Assembly (NCBI GenBank): GCA_016177265.1
Contig: JACOVP010000027.1
Span: 1 to 14,246 of the forward strand
DNA length: 14,246 nucleotides
From: Candidatus Woesearchaeota archaeon
GTDB lineage: Archaea > Nanobdellota > Nanobdellia > SCGC-AAA011-G17 > UBA489
Reading direction: 5' to 3'
A program made the translations under genes and the position numbers. This document shows, piece by piece, positions 6,133 to 13,148 of this stretch. How positions within the stretch are numbered: the first letter of the stretch is position 1; each line of letters opens with the position of its first letter. The notes beneath the pieces were generated by a model. The model made no database searches, was not told where the DNA came from, and saw only the letters and a program-made list of their open reading frames with translations.

Positions 6133-7425
6133 TTACGGACTGAAACGATACATGGTTCTTGGAAACGGAATCGCATCCTTGATGTTGTCCAGTCCACACA
6201 ACCACGACACGACCCGTTCTACCCCCAGTCCAAATCCAGCATGTGGCACATTCCCATATCTCCGCAGATCAAAGTACCAGTTATAGTTCTCCAGTTTCTC
6301 TCCCTCTTGCTGCAAGGCTTTTTTGAGTTCTTCAAGATCTGTGTCCCGCTCACTACCGCCAATGATCTCTCCATATCCTTCAGGAGCAAGCACATCAAAG
6401 CACAACGCAGTCTCAGGATGTTTTGGATCACGCTTCTTGTAGAATGCCATGATTGCCTTGGGATAATTGGTCACCATGAGTGGTTTGTCAAAATGTTTCA
6501 TGATCAAGTCTTCTTCAATCGTCCGCAAATCTTTGCCAAAAGGAATGTCCACCTGTTCTTTTTCTTTTAAAATTTTCAGCACTTCAGCATACGTCTTTCT
6601 GGGAAATGGTGCTTTCACTTTTTTTAATGTGGCAATATCTCTCCCAAGAATTTCTAACTCTGCTGTATTCTCTTTCACCGCCATCTGGACAATATGGCTC
6701 ACACATCCCTCTGCATACTTCAGTAATTCAGGCAATCCAATCCATGCTGCCTCCATCTCTGCCATCCAGAACTCTGATAAATGTCTGCTTGTTTTACTTT
6801 TTTCTGCTCTGAAGCAAGGTGAGATGCAAAAAATTCTTTCCAGTGCAAAGATAGCTGCTTCTGCATACAACTGCCAGCTCTGGGTTAAGTACATTTTTTC
6901 TTTGTAGTATTTTACTTCAAACAGTGTACTCCCACCTTCACATGCATTGGGTGTAAAGATGGGCGGTTCCATTTCAATAAATTTTTCTTGCATGAAATAG
7001 TCTCGGAATGCTTTCATCACCGTATGCCGAATTTTCATCACTGCAGTTAATCGTCTGCTTCTAATCGATAAATGTCTGACATCCAACAAAAATTCTGGAC
7101 TCTGGTCTTTGGTTATAGGGAATGGTTCTGCTCTCTGGAGAACAGTAAATTTATCTGCCTGCAGTTCATAACCAGTTGGAGCACGTTTGTCTTCTTTGAG
7201 TGTTCCTTCTACTGTCATAGAGCTCTCTACTGTAACTTTATCTAGCTCATCCCATGCTTTACTAGAGAACTTCTCTTGCTTGAACACACACTGGATGATG
7301 TTGCTAGAATCTCGTAAGACTATGAACTTGAACTCATTGCTCCCCCGCTCTCTATACACCCATCCCCTGAGTGCTACACGTCCTTTTCCCTTTGCTAATG
7401 CTTCTTGAATGGAGACAAATGTCAT
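6133..7425 (-). CDS. asnS: Asparaginyl-tRNA synthetase, archaeal type
   Basis: This class IIb aminoacyl-tRNA synthetase charges tRNA-Asn with asparagine. The 430-aa protein starts with an OB-fold anticodon-binding domain (GRVALRGWVYRERGSNEF and on to about residue 105). The catalytic core follows. Diagnostic pieces are CEGGSTLFEVKYY, YLTQSWQLYAEAA, motif 2 CFRAEKSKTSRHLSEFW, EIIGGSERDTD, and motif 3 GFGLGVERV with a final FPRTMYRFSP. These patterns separate it from AspRS and from the archaeal AspRS-derived asparagine synthetase, which lacks the OB domain. Two ATGs are possible, at 7437 and 7425. The TATA box at 7447-7454 lies 25.5 bases from 7425, so the shorter form (MTFVSIQ) is chosen. The gene is the first of a likely two-gene unit with the zinc protein. 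Confidence 0.95.
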   Translation of the reverse strand: MTFVSIQEALAKGKGRVALRGWVYRERGSNEFKFIVLRDSSNIIQCVFKQEKFSSKAWDELDKVTVESSMTVEGTLKEDKRAPTGYELQADKFTVLQRAEPFPITKDQSPEFLLDVRHLSIRSRRLTAVMKIRHTVMKAFRDYFMQEKFIEMEPPIFTPNACEGGSTLFEVKYYKEKMYLTQSWQLYAEAAIFALERIFCISPCFRAEKSKTSRHLSEFWMAEMEAAWIGLPELLKYAEGCVSHIVQMAVKENTAELEILGRDIATLKKVKAPFPRKTYAEVLKILKEKEQVDIPFGKDLRTIEEDLIMKHFDKPLMVTNYPKAIMAFYKKRDPKHPETALCFDVLAPEGYGEIIGGSERDTDLEELKKALQQEGEKLENYNWYFDLRRYGNVPHAGFGLGVERVVSWLCGLDNIKDAIPFPRTMYRFSP

Positions 7426-7446
7426 ATGTATAAGCATGAAAGGGGA

Positions 7447-7454
7447 TATTTTAA
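7447..7454 (-). promoter_or_regulatory. TATA box for asnS
   Basis: TTAAAATA on the minus strand, preceded by CC, places the transcription start at about 7424-7425. That coincides with the second ATG and argues for a leaderless mRNA starting at MTFVS. Confidence 0.55.
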
Positions 7455-7480
7455 GGTTTGCGGTGTTGAACAGTTAAGAA

Positions 7481-7488
7481 TTTAAATC
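7481..7488 (+). promoter_or_regulatory. TATA-like box for the DUF3175 gene
   Basis: TTTAAATC is centred 23.5 bases before the ATG at 7508. With the asnS box (7447-7454) it forms a compact divergent promoter region of 82 bases between the two start codons. Confidence 0.5.
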
Positions 7489-7507
7489 ATAGAATTAATG
7501 ATATAGC

Positions 7508-7789
7508 ATGACATCGAAAAAGAAATACTGGTCAGCAGCAGTCACCAGAAAAAGTAGGGCGCTTGCTCTAGAACAAGGTGTGTTTACCTGGAAAAACCCT
7601 AGAAGAATTGCCCTTTCACTCAAACGCTCTGCAGAAACAAGTAAACGCAAGAAAGCAACATCATATCAATCAGCCATGTCCATGCTGAATTTCTACATGA
7701 ACCGCGCAGGCAAAAATCTTCCAAAGTCGCAAAAAAAGATTCTCGAGCAGGCAAAAGAAGAATTGAGAATAGCGTCCGGGAGAAGGTAA
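7508..7789 (+). CDS. DUF3175 family protein
   Basis: This 93-residue basic protein matches the DUF3175 pattern as I know it: W near the N-terminus followed by VTRKSRALALEQGVFTW, then ALSLKRSAETSKRKKATSYQ, then a C-terminal half with SAMSMLNFYMNRAGKNLP and a final helix of KKILEQAKEELR type. The family is small, mostly bacterial, and of unknown function. Its high Lys/Arg content suggests contact with nucleic acid, but that is inference. It stands alone, between asnS and a convergent small gene. Its presence in an archaeal context may mark transfer from bacteria. The domain covers the whole protein, so it appears intact. Confidence 0.85.
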   Translation: MTSKKKYWSAAVTRKSRALALEQGVFTWKNPRRIALSLKRSAETSKRKKATSYQSAMSMLNFYMNRAGKNLPKSQKKILEQAKEELRIASGRR

Positions 7790-7848
7790 CGGCGTTTAGT
7801 TACAATTTTCAGGCTCGCTAAGCAGGAATCAGCTCATCAACAGGTACA

Positions 7849-8139
7849 TCAAAACCCCATTGCTCTTAGCACGCGGCGCGGCAATGCTTGAAAAGCCCGA
7901 AGAACTCTTGCATCTAGACTCTGTAGCTCTTTCCGCTCTATTTCAATGTCCAGTGGTCCACCATCGCTAGCGCTCATTCCGATATATTTTTTACCAACAT
8001 ATATACCAACAATATCATGTTTAGATAACCCAGATTTATGGCCGTCGTAGGTTACAGTAATCTTCCCTCTATAGTTAGGAAGTTTTATTTCATAACATTC
8101 ATAGACATTTACACTTCTACTTCTTTGTTCTACGCTCAT
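7849..8139 (-). CDS. Small hypothetical protein, possibly frameshifted at its C-terminus
   Basis: This 96-residue protein has a beta-rich N-terminal half (YEIKLPNYRGKITVTYDG, DIVGIYVGKKYIGM) followed by an Arg-rich helix near the end (ARVLRAFQALPRRVLRA). I do not recognise it. The ATG at 8139 is supported by a TATA box at the leaderless distance. The frame ends MGF then TGA at 7851-7849. One base less in the GGGGTTTT run just before would continue into DVPVDELIPA and a TAG at 7820-7818. That tail looks like real coding sequence, so a frameshift is possible. The start codon lies 167 bases from that of the divergent 102-aa gene. Confidence 0.6.
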   Translation of the reverse strand: MSVEQRSRSVNVYECYEIKLPNYRGKITVTYDGHKSGLSKHDIVGIYVGKKYIGMSASDGGPLDIEIERKELQSLDARVLRAFQALPRRVLRAMGF

Positions 8140-8160
8140 AAAAGTATTACAAAAAGGACA

Positions 8161-8168
8161 TTTATAAG
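8161..8168 (-). promoter_or_regulatory. TATA box for the 96-aa gene
   Basis: CTTATAAA on the minus strand is centred 25.5 bases from the ATG at 8139, the leaderless spacing. Confidence 0.6.
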
Positions 8169-8276
8169 ATTTATTGTACTTTTTTGTTATCAGTAAGGAA
8201 TGAAAGGATTAAGGTGTCAATCATTCAAGAATATAAAAAACTTGCTACAGATTGTCTATTATCTTAGTGAATAAAC

Positions 8277-8284
8277 TTTATATA
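8277..8284 (+). promoter_or_regulatory. TATA box for the 102-aa gene
   Basis: TTTATATA is centred 26.5 bases before the ATG at 8307. An additional AT-rich run, AATATAAAAAAC near 8230, is not matched to any start codon. Confidence 0.65.
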
Positions 8285-8306
8285 GACTGAGTTATACAGA
8301 GATCAT

Positions 8307-8615
8307 ATGCCTTCGACAAGACCGGAATTACCCATTGATAAAATAGATCTAGCAGAGTTTAACCGTTTTAAAAAGGAATGTCTAGACGCCAAAATATTAA
8401 ATGACGAAACCTTAAAGAAAATAAGAGAAGATCTCTTTGGTTTGACCGATAGATTAATAGCACGTCCTTGTGACGAATACCATGCTCACCACTACGGATG
8501 TGTAGATTTTAATCATCCGGCAGCTGCTGTTATAGATAGACTTGTTGAAGAAATAGGAATGTATAAGCAAATACTTAATGAAATTAATGAAAAAATAAAG
8601 GAAGGACTTTACTGA
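8307..8615 (+). CDS. Small hypothetical helical protein with a Cys/His cluster
   Basis: This 102-residue acidic protein is predicted to be mainly helical at both ends. Between the helices lies CDEYHAHHYGCVDFNH, with two Cys and four His in 16 residues, which could bind a metal. The C-terminal part (IDRLVEEIGMYKQILNEINEKIKE) looks like a coiled-coil or amphipathic helix. I recognise no family. The gene has a well-placed promoter and is convergent with aspS, with a 39-base gap. Nothing around it points to a specific role. Confidence 0.65.
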   Translation: MPSTRPELPIDKIDLAEFNRFKKECLDAKILNDETLKKIREDLFGLTDRLIARPCDEYHAHHYGCVDFNHPAAAVIDRLVEEIGMYKQILNEINEKIKEGLY

Positions 8616-8654
8616 TTAAACTATTCTACGCATAAAATGCTTATTAGTGAGACA

Positions 8655-9977
8655 TTAGGGTGTCAATCTCTCTGGATCTCTTGGTAGTAAAATAGCTTCT
8701 CTGATATTAGGTAAATTAAGCAGTTGTTGGGTGATTCTGTCTAATCCCAATCCAATGCCTCCATGGGGTACAGCACCAAAACGAAAGATATCCCTATAGA
8801 AACTCATCTTTTTGAAGTCAATCCCTTTCTCCTTCGCCTGCGCTTCTAAAACATCAAGTCTATGTTCTCGTTGTGCACCTGTACCAATTTCAACACCTTT
8901 ATACAGTAAGTCAAAAGATTTTGTAATTTTTTTATTGTTTTCAGGGCGCATATGGTAGAATGGTCTTTTTTTCCAAGGATAATCTAGCACAAACACAAAA
9001 TCAGAATTATACTTTTTCTTCACATAGTCTCCAATGAGTTTTTCAGCTTCTGCATCTGGATCTTCATCTTCAGGTAAAGTTTTTCCATGCTCTTTCAAAA
9101 TCTTACGTGCTTCTCCTAGTGTCATCTTAGGAATAGACTTTGGAATATCAACAGGAACACCTAAATACTGCAATTCCTCTTTACACGATTTCTTAATTTC
9201 ATTCAGCAAAAACTTAAAATAGTCTTCCACAACCTGCATCACATCATGCTCATCCTTAATAAATCCCATCTCAAAATCAATGCCTGTAAATTCAGTCAGA
9301 TGTCTGGTTGTATGTGATTTTTCTGCTCGAAAGATAGGCGCTATCTCGTACACTTTTTCCAGTCCAGAAACAACAAACATCTGCTTATACACTTGGGGTG
9401 ATTGTGCCAGCGAAGCAGTCTTGCCAAAGTAGGGAATTTTAAATTCTTCTGCCCCGGATTCAACACCAGACGCAGTAAGTTTAGGCGTTTGCACAGCAAC
9501 AAATCCTGCTTGCTCAAAAAATTCTACAGTCTTGCTATAAATTTTTGACCGCACCAGAAAAATATGCTTTACTTGTTCCCTTCTGACGTCCAAGAACCGA
9601 TAGTCTAGTCGTTTGTCAATATTTGTCGTTGTGTCCTCAATAACATCAATCGGTAACGGCGTTTCCGCAGCACTCACGAGTTCCAGTTTTTTTGCAGCAA
9701 CTTCTATGCTACCAGTTTTTAATTCCTTTTTCACTTGATTTTCAGGTCGTTTATGGACAATGCCTGCAACAAGCACAACAGATTCTTTCTTGAGATCATG
9801 CTGGTACTTCTCAGTTAATCCTGTATCCAAAAAAATCTGGATAATCCCGGTTCTATCTCGTAAGAGCAAAAAAGAAATCTTCCCCGTTACCCGTAGAGTA
9901 TCAACCCACCCACACAAGGTAACCTCTTTTCCAGCATCTTTTGCAGAAACTTCACCACAGGCATGCGTCCGTATCAT
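8655..9977 (-). CDS. aspS: Aspartyl-tRNA synthetase, archaeal type
   Basis: This class IIb synthetase is 440 aa, the usual archaeal/eukaryotic length, and lacks the bacterial GAD insertion. An N-terminal OB domain (MIRTHACGEV, VTLCGWVDTLR) is followed by the linker ETPLPIDV and the catalytic core. Key segments are LDYRFLDVRRE, the serine-rich SPQVYKQMF, motif 2 FRAEKSHTTRHLTEF, and motif 3 GIGLGLDR, ending with LPRDPERLTP. The residue after GWV (position 26) is Asp. In Thermococcus AspRS this site is Trp26, one of the positions linked to tRNA discrimination, so specificity cannot be called by that rule. With AsnRS encoded nearby, a discriminating enzyme is expected. The start ATG has a TATA box 28 bases upstream, inside the end of the preceding gene. 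Confidence 0.96.
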   Translation of the reverse strand: MIRTHACGEVSAKDAGKEVTLCGWVDTLRVTGKISFLLLRDRTGIIQIFLDTGLTEKYQHDLKKESVVLVAGIVHKRPENQVKKELKTGSIEVAAKKLELVSAAETPLPIDVIEDTTTNIDKRLDYRFLDVRREQVKHIFLVRSKIYSKTVEFFEQAGFVAVQTPKLTASGVESGAEEFKIPYFGKTASLAQSPQVYKQMFVVSGLEKVYEIAPIFRAEKSHTTRHLTEFTGIDFEMGFIKDEHDVMQVVEDYFKFLLNEIKKSCKEELQYLGVPVDIPKSIPKMTLGEARKILKEHGKTLPEDEDPDAEAEKLIGDYVKKKYNSDFVFVLDYPWKKRPFYHMRPENNKKITKSFDLLYKGVEIGTGAQREHRLDVLEAQAKEKGIDFKKMSFYRDIFRFGAVPHGGIGLGLDRITQQLLNLPNIREAILLPRDPERLTP

Positions 9978-10001
9978 AATCTAATCAGAACAGGAACGAG
10001 C

Positions 10002-10008
10002 TATTTAA
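10002..10008 (-). promoter_or_regulatory. TATA box for aspS
   Basis: TTAAATA on the minus strand overlaps the stop codon of the upstream 140-aa gene and is centred 28 bases from the aspS ATG. aspS can therefore be transcribed on its own as a leaderless mRNA, besides read-through from gatE. Confidence 0.5.
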
Positions 10009-10427
10009 GCTTTTCTGGAAAGAATCCTAGAAATAGCAGGAGCAGTCTCTTCCAATCGTTGCTGCAATGTTCGAATGTCTTCCAAGATGGGAAGTCTTGC
10101 TCTACGGGCATTACGGAATAAATCACCCATCTTAGATTTTAGATCTGGAGTATACCCATGGTCTCTAAACTGCGCTAGAGAGATTGCTAATAAAGCCTCC
10201 ACATTGACGAGATGAGCGTCTCTTAAAAAACTTCCAAGTGCACGTCGACGCCTCTGATCACGATAAGCATCAGGACTTACTTTAAAGAGGGGTATGCCCT
10301 CAATAACTTTATTTGCTTCAATGACTGCTTTATGATATTCACCCCGTTCCAAAGCCTCTTGAGCTGAGCTCAGGAACACCCGTGTTGCTACAAGCATATC
10401 CATCTTGCCATAGTATAAACTAGCCAT
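10005..10427 (-). CDS. Helical hypothetical protein between gatE and aspS
   Basis: This 140-residue, Arg-rich protein is predicted to be almost all alpha-helical. Residues 14-44 (ATRVFLSSAQEALERGEYHK then AVIEANKVIEG) have the small-residue and A-x-x-A spacing of TPR or HEPN-type helical hairpins. A basic RDQRRRRALGSF segment follows. No HEPN RNase motif (R-x4-6-H) is clear. I recognise no family. A longer frame could start at a TTG (10445), but the ATG at 10427 fits both a GGAGGT ten bases upstream and a TATA box at the leaderless distance. It lies among translation genes on the same strand. Confidence 0.65.
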   Translation of the reverse strand: MASLYYGKMDMLVATRVFLSSAQEALERGEYHKAVIEANKVIEGIPLFKVSPDAYRDQRRRRALGSFLRDAHLVNVEALLAISLAQFRDHGYTPDLKSKMGDLFRNARRARLPILEDIRTLQQRLEETAPAISRILSRKA

Positions 10428-10437
10428 AGAGAAAGTT

Positions 10438-10458
10438 ACCTCCAAAGGAATTTATAAA
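10438..10458 (-). promoter_or_regulatory. TATA box plus GGAGGT before the 140-aa gene
   Basis: TTTATAAA (10458-10451) is centred 27.5 bases from ATG 10427. A perfect GGAGGT (10443-10438) lies between box and start. If transcription starts about 26 bases from the box, the GGAGGT would not be in the mRNA, so either the start is further upstream or the match is not used. Both readings favour the ATG over the TTG at 10445. Confidence 0.5.
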
Positions 10459-10482
10459 CATTGTTCATTCTACAACAGAGAC

Positions 10483-10487
10483 AAAAA
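10483..10487 (-). terminator. Oligo-T tract after gatE
   Basis: Five T residues follow the gatE stop codon directly on the coding strand. Archaeal termination often uses U-rich tracts without a hairpin. The tract is short, so this is tentative. Confidence 0.25.
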
Positions 10488-11915
10488 TTACTGTAGATAT
10501 TTCTTCAACAGCTCACTTACTTTCTTGCCATCAACTTTATTTTTATACGCATGCATCACAATGCCCATCAACGCGCCCATCGAAGCACCCTTGTTCTTGG
10601 CAACGATTTCTTTGATATTCTTCTCCAGCTCTTCATCAGACACCATTTGATATTTCGTTAAGTCAAAAGGATGACCCTGTGCCAATGCTGCTAGCATATC
10701 AGTCGCAGCTTGTTTCGACAATGGTTCTTTGGTATACGCATCCAATACCTTGGCAAAATCTTTGTCCGTCAATTTTCCAGTATCAATACGTAGTCTTGTT
10801 TTAATGTCTTTAGGAATTTCAGATAAAACTCTGGCAATGAAGCTCGCTTCAAGCTGTTTATATTGCTCGGCAAATTTGGTAAACAAAGGATTGGTAATGA
10901 CTTCTCGTGCTAATAGTGGTGGTAGATTGTATTTCTTCTCAAACTGTTCTGTCTTCTCAGATAAAAGTTCAGGCAACACCAAGCTATCTAAGAATTTTTG
11001 TTCAAGCGCAATAATGGGATGATCTGTTTCTACATACATTCTGCTTGCCCCAGGCATAGGTCGTAGGTATGCGGTTGTTCCGTCTGGTAACATCTTCCTG
11101 ACTTCGCTTTTTGTTTTACCCAGTTTGACATTGTCTAGTTGTCGTAAGACTTCTTTTTCAATAACTGTTGGTATTAATTGCAAATCCTGTACGCCTTTAA
11201 TTTCAACTCTCGGATGTCCCTTAATGCTCACATTCAAATCTTGTCTTATGGTTCCAATCCCAGATTTATACTTGCCTGTAGACTTCAAGACCATCCCTAA
11301 GTATGCTGCAATCTCTTTCACTTGGTCTGGATTGGTCATATCTGGTTCAGTCGTTATTTCAATCAACGGTATCCCCAGTCTGTCTAATCTGAACACAGTA
11401 AACTCTGGTTCATTCCTGATTCTTCTTGCAGCATCTTCTTCAATGCAGATACTGGTAATACCAACGTTCCCATGTTGAGTTTCTATTCTGCCATCCATTG
11501 CAACTAACGCAGTCCTCTGGAAACCAGACGTATTGGAATAATCAAGCACTTGTTTTCTCATAATTTGGATGGCATCAACTAGCTTGCACTTCAACAACAG
11601 AGCAACCTCTAAGACTGCTTGTAACGCATGCATATTGAGAGGATGAATAGGCTCCTCATCAGTCTCGACTTGGCAACAGCTTCCATGGACAACCTCGTAC
11701 ACCGCGTGCTTCCCTTTTTTTACTTCATGTTCTGCAACAATATCTGTTTGTCCAGTTTCACTCTTGACCGCATGCAAACTTCTTTTAAGTAAGGCATCAA
11801 AGGGTTTGTCTGTTAACTCAGATGGACATGAACAGAACAGTTTGTGAGAAGAGATTTGCCTGTGAATTTCTAGACCAACACGTAAGCCAAGGTCTTTGTA
11901 GTTTAAAGGTTGCAT
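10488..11915 (-). CDS. gatE: GatE-type Glu-tRNA(Gln) amidotransferase subunit lacking the AspRS-like insertion
   Basis: GatE with GatD converts Glu-tRNA(Gln) to Gln-tRNA(Gln) in archaea. GatE features are LGLRVGLEIHRQ at the N-terminus, SCCQVETDEEPIHPLN, VMRKQVLDYSNTSGFQRTAL, ICIEEDAARRI, LDRLGIPLIEI, GTIRQDLNVSI and PDGTTAYLRPMPGASRMYVE. The final helical and YqeY-like tail (GALMGIVMHAYKNKVDGKKV) is present. Archaeal GatE is normally about 620-640 aa. This one is 475, the size of bacterial GatB. The deficit falls at one place: only about 17 residues join VLRQLDN (about 258) to PDGTTAY (about 277), where GatE normally carries the AspRS-like GAD domain. Sequence motifs are nonetheless those of GatE, not GatB. 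gatD is not in the window. A TATA box sits at the leaderless distance. Confidence 0.9.
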   Translation of the reverse strand: MQPLNYKDLGLRVGLEIHRQISSHKLFCSCPSELTDKPFDALLKRSLHAVKSETGQTDIVAEHEVKKGKHAVYEVVHGSCCQVETDEEPIHPLNMHALQAVLEVALLLKCKLVDAIQIMRKQVLDYSNTSGFQRTALVAMDGRIETQHGNVGITSICIEEDAARRIRNEPEFTVFRLDRLGIPLIEITTEPDMTNPDQVKEIAAYLGMVLKSTGKYKSGIGTIRQDLNVSIKGHPRVEIKGVQDLQLIPTVIEKEVLRQLDNVKLGKTKSEVRKMLPDGTTAYLRPMPGASRMYVETDHPIIALEQKFLDSLVLPELLSEKTEQFEKKYNLPPLLAREVITNPLFTKFAEQYKQLEASFIARVLSEIPKDIKTRLRIDTGKLTDKDFAKVLDAYTKEPLSKQAATDMLAALAQGHPFDLTKYQMVSDEELEKNIKEIVAKNKGASMGALMGIVMHAYKNKVDGKKVSELLKKYLQ

Positions 11916-11937
11916 ACTACTAAGAAAAAAGAGGGTT

Positions 11938-11945
11938 ATTTAAAG
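11938..11945 (-). promoter_or_regulatory. TATA box for gatE
   Basis: TTTAAATA on the minus strand is centred 26.5 bases from the gatE ATG at 11915. This predicts a leaderless mRNA. Confidence 0.6.
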
Positions 11946-12000
11946 ACTTCTATGAACAAATTTTTTTCTTACGAGTTGGTAAGTATTTTTCACCAGAAGC

Positions 12001-12008
12001 TATTTATA
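12001..12008 (+). promoter_or_regulatory. TATA box for the pyrD transcript
   Basis: TATTTATA predicts a transcription start near 12030. That point matches an ATG at 12029 which is out of frame with pyrD, leaving a leader of about 30 bases before the pyrD ATG at 12060. No Shine-Dalgarno site is seen just before 12060. Confidence 0.55.
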
Positions 12009-12028
12009 CCAGAAGATAAGCCCGAAGC

Positions 12029-12100
12029 ATGGGGGCGATACTCCAACACCTAGTACAACATGAACACAGCACTTGCTCCAGTATTTTCTCATCTCTATAG
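12029..12100 (+). other. Possible leaderless uORF overlapping the pyrD start
   Basis: The ATG at 12029 lies 24.5 bases from the TATA box centre, as at the leaderless genes here. It opens a 23-codon frame (MGAILQHLVQHEHSTCSSIF then SSL) ending at TAG 12098-12100. It spans the pyrD ATG (12060) in another frame. If ribosomes begin at the mRNA 5' end they would translate this frame first, which could limit or regulate pyrD translation. No peptide function is proposed. A chance ATG is the main alternative. Confidence 0.3.
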
Positions 12101-13139
12101 AAGAGGTCGTACAAGAACCATAAGACAGGTCTATGAACAGCAAGACAGAGAGCGTCGTCCGCGTGACCTCGAAGCAGTTGTAGAAATAGGGGATCAAAGG
12201 CTGAAAGCATTACCAGCTTGGGCTTATACATTTCCCATTCCACCAGGCATTGGTGTTGACTTCTATGACTTACATTTTCCCTCACCCCTAACCTTGGCAG
12301 CATTCAAAGATGATCTTTCCATCATAGACATTTGGATGCGATTGGGTCTAGGTGGAGCATGCATCAAAACAGTCATGAAAGATCCTCGTACAGGGAATAA
12401 GAGGCCACGACTCCAAGAAGTAAAGGCTTATGGGTTTGTTGATTGCCTCATCAATGCTATGGGCCTTCCAGGGCATGGTGTAGAAGGAAAAATCCAAGAA
12501 TTTGAACAATCAACTATGCTCTCACGTGGTCGTCCAATAGGCATGAGTATAGGTGGAAGTTCTGTAGGAGAATATAAACATGTTTTTGATCGTTTACATA
12601 CGTATGTACAAGGAAAAAATGTTTCTTACTATTTCGAAGTCAATGTCAGTTGTCCAAATACGCCAGAGGGGCAGCAGATGACAAAAAATCCCCAACTATT
12701 GGAAGATCTCCTAAAGTACATGAGAGAAAGAACAAATGCAGTCATGGGAGCAAAATTCTCGCCAGATACGCCAGATAAACAATTAGTAGAATTTGCTGAG
12801 ATGCTCAAGCGATTTCAAAGAACGTATATGAATCTCGGCAACACAACCTTCAGAAAATGTACAGGCATTGGTCTGCCAGACGATGCTATCTCTATTGGTG
12901 GAGGTGGCTTAAGTGGACCGCCACTATTCGGGAGAACCTTAGAAATGACACAGCTAATCGCTCCAACAGGCATCGCTATTTGCGCAACAGGAGGCATTGA
13001 TTCCGCTGAGAAAGTAAAGGCATTACAAAAGAGTGTAAGACGGTATGGCACACAACTCATTGTTGGTATGGCTACCGCAGTTGTTAATGATATGTATTGC
13101 ATTCCAAGAATTAATAGAGGGTTAGCAAAACATTTATAA
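12060..13139 (+). CDS. pyrD: Dihydroorotate dehydrogenase family protein
   Basis: This FMN-dependent TIM-barrel enzyme would oxidise dihydroorotate to orotate, the fourth step of pyrimidine synthesis. The 359-aa protein has an N-terminal extension of about 70 residues as in class 2 enzymes, and a GGGGLSGPPLFGRT segment also typical of class 2. The catalytic base position is Cys198 in NVSCPNT (195-201), as in class 1; class 2 uses Ser. Conserved residues include K103 (CIKTV), N195, N200, K232 (GAKFSP), N261 (GNTT) and the phosphate loop ATGGIDS. The segment NAMGLPGHG (132-140) has Gly138 where class 1A has the orotate-binding Asn67. The electron acceptor is not clear, as no pyrK lies nearby. 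Another flavin substrate cannot be excluded. ATG 12060 is the only sensible in-frame start, since TAG precedes it at 12051. Confidence 0.85.
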   Translation: MNTALAPVFSHLYRRGRTRTIRQVYEQQDRERRPRDLEAVVEIGDQRLKALPAWAYTFPIPPGIGVDFYDLHFPSPLTLAAFKDDLSIIDIWMRLGLGGACIKTVMKDPRTGNKRPRLQEVKAYGFVDCLINAMGLPGHGVEGKIQEFEQSTMLSRGRPIGMSIGGSSVGEYKHVFDRLHTYVQGKNVSYYFEVNVSCPNTPEGQQMTKNPQLLEDLLKYMRERTNAVMGAKFSPDTPDKQLVEFAEMLKRFQRTYMNLGNTTFRKCTGIGLPDDAISIGGGGLSGPPLFGRTLEMTQLIAPTGIAICATGGIDSAEKVKALQKSVRRYGTQLIVGMATAVVNDMYCIPRINRGLAKHL

Positions 13140-13148
13140 CCTAATTTC

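Noticed and set aside
6132..6197. Longer start (6197) for the Cys/His-rich protein
   Set aside because: It would overlap the conserved end of asnS. The ATG at 6131, one base after the asnS stop, gives a normal coupled arrangement.
6467..6907. 146-codon plus-strand frame opposite asnS
   Set aside because: It is antisense to conserved AsnRS motifs, and its content is explained by the complementary coding strand.
8140..8306. Search for a tRNA or other RNA gene in the divergent gap
   Set aside because: No tRNA T-loop pattern or stable stem set was seen; the gap is explained by two promoters.
12004..12303. 99-codon minus-strand frame opposite the pyrD start
   Set aside because: It is antisense to pyrD, lacks a promoter and has no recognisable domain.
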